NCBI GenBank assembly: GCA_965153455.1 | Contig: OZ234496.1 | Location: 14,624,304 to 14,688,303 of the forward strand | From: Sphagnum compactum | Taxonomy: Eukaryota > Bryophyta > Sphagnopsida > Sphagnales | Direction of reading: 5' to 3' | Length of the DNA stretch: 64,000 bases | Part shown: one piece after another, positions 61,461-64,000 of the stretch | Layout of the letters: every line of letters begins with the position of its first letter | Numbering within the stretch: the first letter of the stretch is position 1 | Translations under genes and position numbers: made by a program | Notes under the pieces: generated by a model | Seen by the model: only the letters and a program-made list of their open reading frames with translations | Database searches by the model: none | Told to the model about the DNA's origin: nothing

Positions 61461-62264
61461 GGTATGAATTATCATTATGGCATAGCCCAGGACTCAACAT
61501 GTAATTGCAACTCCTCGTTGAGCTTATCCATAATCTAAATAAATGTTTTATTCATTATGAGACTCATGTTGCCATTGCCACCTTATCCCCCTGTTTATTT
61601 AATCGTTAAGTTGTTTCGAATTAATTTTATGTTTATAAGGCTTGAAGATTGTTCTATCTCTATTGAACCTTTCATTGACACCCCCTCACGAGGTTCATGA
61701 ATCTCAAACATCCTTGCTACTCACTAAATACTAGAACAAGACCAAAGTTTTGTTGCACACCATGAATTTTTGGTGTCTACTGCTACCCCTAACCCTCTAG
61801 AGATTTCTCACCCCTAATTAAGCCACTGAGGTTCTAAAACTATGGTTTACTAGCTTTTTGTTAAAGAAAAGAACTAACCCAACACCTTATTCACCAATAT
61901 CATATTTCAGAAAAGAAAACAACCCCCCCACAGAACCATGTGCATTCATCATCCCCTATTCCACCATGAAGTTGTTAAAAAACCCTAATAACCTTACCAC
62001 ATTCGAATATCCCTGATGCAACTCTTAAAACTTGAGACTACCGGACATGGCTATGTCGATATGGCTCACAATGATGCGGTTTAGGGTGGTCAAATTTTTA
62101 CAATACAATACATGGAATTTGACTTTGTTGGAATGCAAAGTTGCAAGAGCATTTAGGAGCCATATGTATTTTTGTGAACTTCATGTTCAAATCTTAAATC
62201 TAATGTGACTTTGTGTTGTACTCTATAGGTTGGTGTAGGGACTTCTATAGATTGCAATTTCAAT

Positions 62265-62640
62265 ATTTATGGACTTAGAATATATCCAGCCCATAAGAGT
62301 TCTTTTAAGTGGATTATTTGGACTCATCGTAGTTATCCATGAAGAATTTGTGTACTTTGACTAGTGCATGGTTCAAGTCCAGGTTTGTATGTGAATACTT
62401 TGATGGAATTCAAATCCATCATTTCCCATTTTGATTAAATTCATGTTGTGTAATTATGGACTTTGTGTATAATCAAGTCAATTGTGGTTCTTTGTAGTGG
62501 ATCCTTTGGACTCAAAATACTTAACATAGGCATATTTGTGTACTAAGAGTCCACTTCAAACTCAAATCTAGTTTTGTATGTGATTACTTTGATGGAGTTC
62601 ATCATTTCTCCACTTTGTCCATGAATATTGTACATTTGTG
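62265..62640 (+). repeat. Two imperfect tandem units of ~184 bp
   Basis: TATGGACTT starts each unit (62,271 and 62,455). Both contain GTTCTTT...GTGGAT, a TTTGGACTCA phrase and TTTGTATGTGA(A/T)TACTTTGATGGA. They lie directly after E1 copy 2. Confidence 0.75.
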
Positions 62641-62979
62641 TATTCCACCCACCATGTGTGTAGTCTTACTCCACTATTTTCAAAAGCTTCATGGAAATTG
62701 TGCACTTAAGTGTTGCAGAATCCATGAGGTGGATTTATTTGATGTTCATGCAAATTTGGAGCATGCAATATAACCAATTAAATGGATATTTTGTGGATAA
62801 CAAAAATTCATACATTATATGCCATGGACTAAATGGTTTGAAAGACCTCAAGTTATTCCTTGTGACTTTGATAATCACAAACTAATTGATATTGATTATA
62901 TTTAGGGCGATGTTTCTTGATTGTCAATTACAGATTTGTCAAAAAGCCTTTTGGAGACAAGCATAAGCTTTTCCACTCC

Positions 62980-63543
62980 ACACCTATGACAAAATCATGT
63001 TAATCCCAGTGTTGGGAGTGTTCATTGGTTAGCACCAGATTTCAGCGTGCTATCAATCAACAATGTGATTGTGAGGTGTCATCACTAGAGCGTGCACTTA
63101 TTGGAAGGCCAAGCCATGGTTCACAACCACTTCCATCTCCCTAAAAAATAGTTGTGGATGCACCAATTGTGGTTGTAGAAGAAAAGGTTCAAGTGGCCCC
63201 AAGAGGTTCAAACAAAAAGGTGCTAACATTTGAAGAACTTGGCAACTTTCTTGAGCTTGATGAAAACCATGCAGTAGAATGTGATGTAGAAAGGCTTACT
63301 TCAATGGAGGAGATAGATGCAAGTAAAGAAGAGGCAAACCAATCTACATAAGAACATCCCATGTCAGATCTGCCAAATTCTGGTAACAAAGAACCAAAAG
63401 CTTCAAAACATGGAAAGAAGGTTGTTAAACCTGTGGCTGAGCATGTTTCTATAGCAAAGACTACTAGGTATGTTGTTAGGACAACTCAGGCCATAGATAA
63501 GGGTCTTGGAAAGGGTCAGAAATGTCATGGTAGGCGCAAATGA
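62980..63543 (+). pseudogene. Decayed coding remnant, unknown family
   Basis: One frame is readable for about 185 codons with two stops (about 63,142 and 63,349): a Cys-rich start (CWECSLV, NQQCDCEV), then ERALIGRPSHGSQPLPSP, then an acidic middle (TFEELGNFLELDENHAVECD), then a basic end (KHGKKVVKPV, YVVRTTQAIDKGLGKG) closing at 63,543. The acidic-to-basic layout resembles tails of transposon proteins, but no domain is recognised. Confidence 0.45.
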
Positions 63544-64000
63544 TGATCTGGGACCTACCTTTTTTTTTACCAACTTTTGAAATCCATCTATTTGTGTAGT
63601 TACATATACGTAAAACTATTTACTTGTTTAATGCATTTAATTTTGGGGCTAGGTGTACAAAAGCTTCCTATTGGATAGTAAGTTTTAGTTGTTGATAAGG
63701 TGAGGATGTTAACCAAATGGCATATTGGAGAAGTCTGTGGGCATATTTTTGGAAAATCATTTTGTGTGTAAGTAAGGCAATGAGGGTGAATTTCATATGA
63801 TATTTTTGGTGTTCAATTCATGCAATTGTTATAGGTATGTTCACTAAATTATGATTTTGCAATTAGGATTTTAATTAATGTTGTTCCCTCAAGAACACAT
63901 CTCTGTGCAATCATAAGCTTTTCTAATGTTTTTGTTTCAAGGGTGCATGGTAACATTGTTCATGATTAGGCATGCTTAATAGCATGTGCCTACATATTAT
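63544..64000. other. AT-rich spacer
   Basis: No gene or structured repeat seen between the final stop of the preceding remnant and the window end. Confidence 0.4.

Larger units (their letters stand above)
59831..62091 (+). mobile_element. Repeat element E1, copy 2
   Basis: Inverted, diverged and shorter copy of 2,953-8,213. It has two ~185-bp units (60,075-60,475) against four, about 2.6 minisatellite units against about 25, and lacks the 2.07-kb segment. Its left end abuts element B at a CCTCACA-like sequence (reverse orientation) also present at the matching end of copy 1. The gene inside runs on the plus strand, the same direction as the gene in element B. Confidence 0.6.

Noticed and set aside
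1-64000. CRISPR arrays, operons or other prokaryotic systems
   Set aside because: No regularly spaced short direct repeats with unique spacers. Splice signals and plant transposons show a eukaryotic nuclear region.

Overview
This is an AT-rich, repeat-dense stretch of a land-plant nuclear genome. The signs are a SWIM-finger MULE transposase relic, a CACTA element, a Copia LTR with a gag remnant, MITEs, GT/AG splice signals at the edges of decayed exons, and long gene-free spacers. The lineage cannot be fixed from the sequence; the mix of highly decayed elements would suit a large-genome non-flowering plant (gymnosperm, fern, lycophyte or bryophyte), and that is inference. I find no intact protein-coding gene, no complete RNA gene and no CRISPR array.

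Layout. 1-2,950: spacer with a small duplication. 2,953-8,213: repeat element E1, copy 1, with a 27-bp minisatellite, a ~185-bp tandem array and a decayed gene on the minus strand. 8,860-9,800: a recurring CAATACC motif. 9,939-11,830: decayed MULE transposase on the minus strand, followed by a MITE (11,891-12,151) and a degenerate short-unit array. 12,520-20,300: mostly unique-looking spacer with one 111-bp duplication. 20,309-22,708: a non-autonomous CACTA element with matching termini and a 3-bp target duplication, then a TTGGATGAA-rich array. 24,470-27,240: a local duplication and a decayed unknown gene on the plus strand. 27,551-32,447: element A. 33,100-34,930: a TGCAACT-rich, possibly CACTA-like region. 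35,700-36,150: decayed coding remnant. 39,100-46,500: less AT-rich spacer with 86-bp and ~100-bp minisatellites. 46,728-47,520: 5' end of a Copia retrotransposon. 48,528-49,572: a MITE interrupted by another terminal-inverted-repeat element. 49,830-52,104: decayed coiled-coil plus RING-like finger gene. 54,941-59,830: element B, an inverted copy of A. 59,831-62,091: E1 copy 2, inverted relative to copy 1 and abutting B. 62,265-63,543: tandem duplication and another decayed coding remnant.

The main architectural feature is a pair of inverted repeats: A with B, and E1 copy 1 with E1 copy 2, the right-hand copies being fused at about 59,831. A and B carry the same gene with the same stop codons, so it was already dead, or not needed, when the sequence was copied. 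That gene and the one at 49.8-52.1 kb end in a similar Cys/His finger and are coiled-coil-like upstream, which suggests a mobile plant gene family worth defining.
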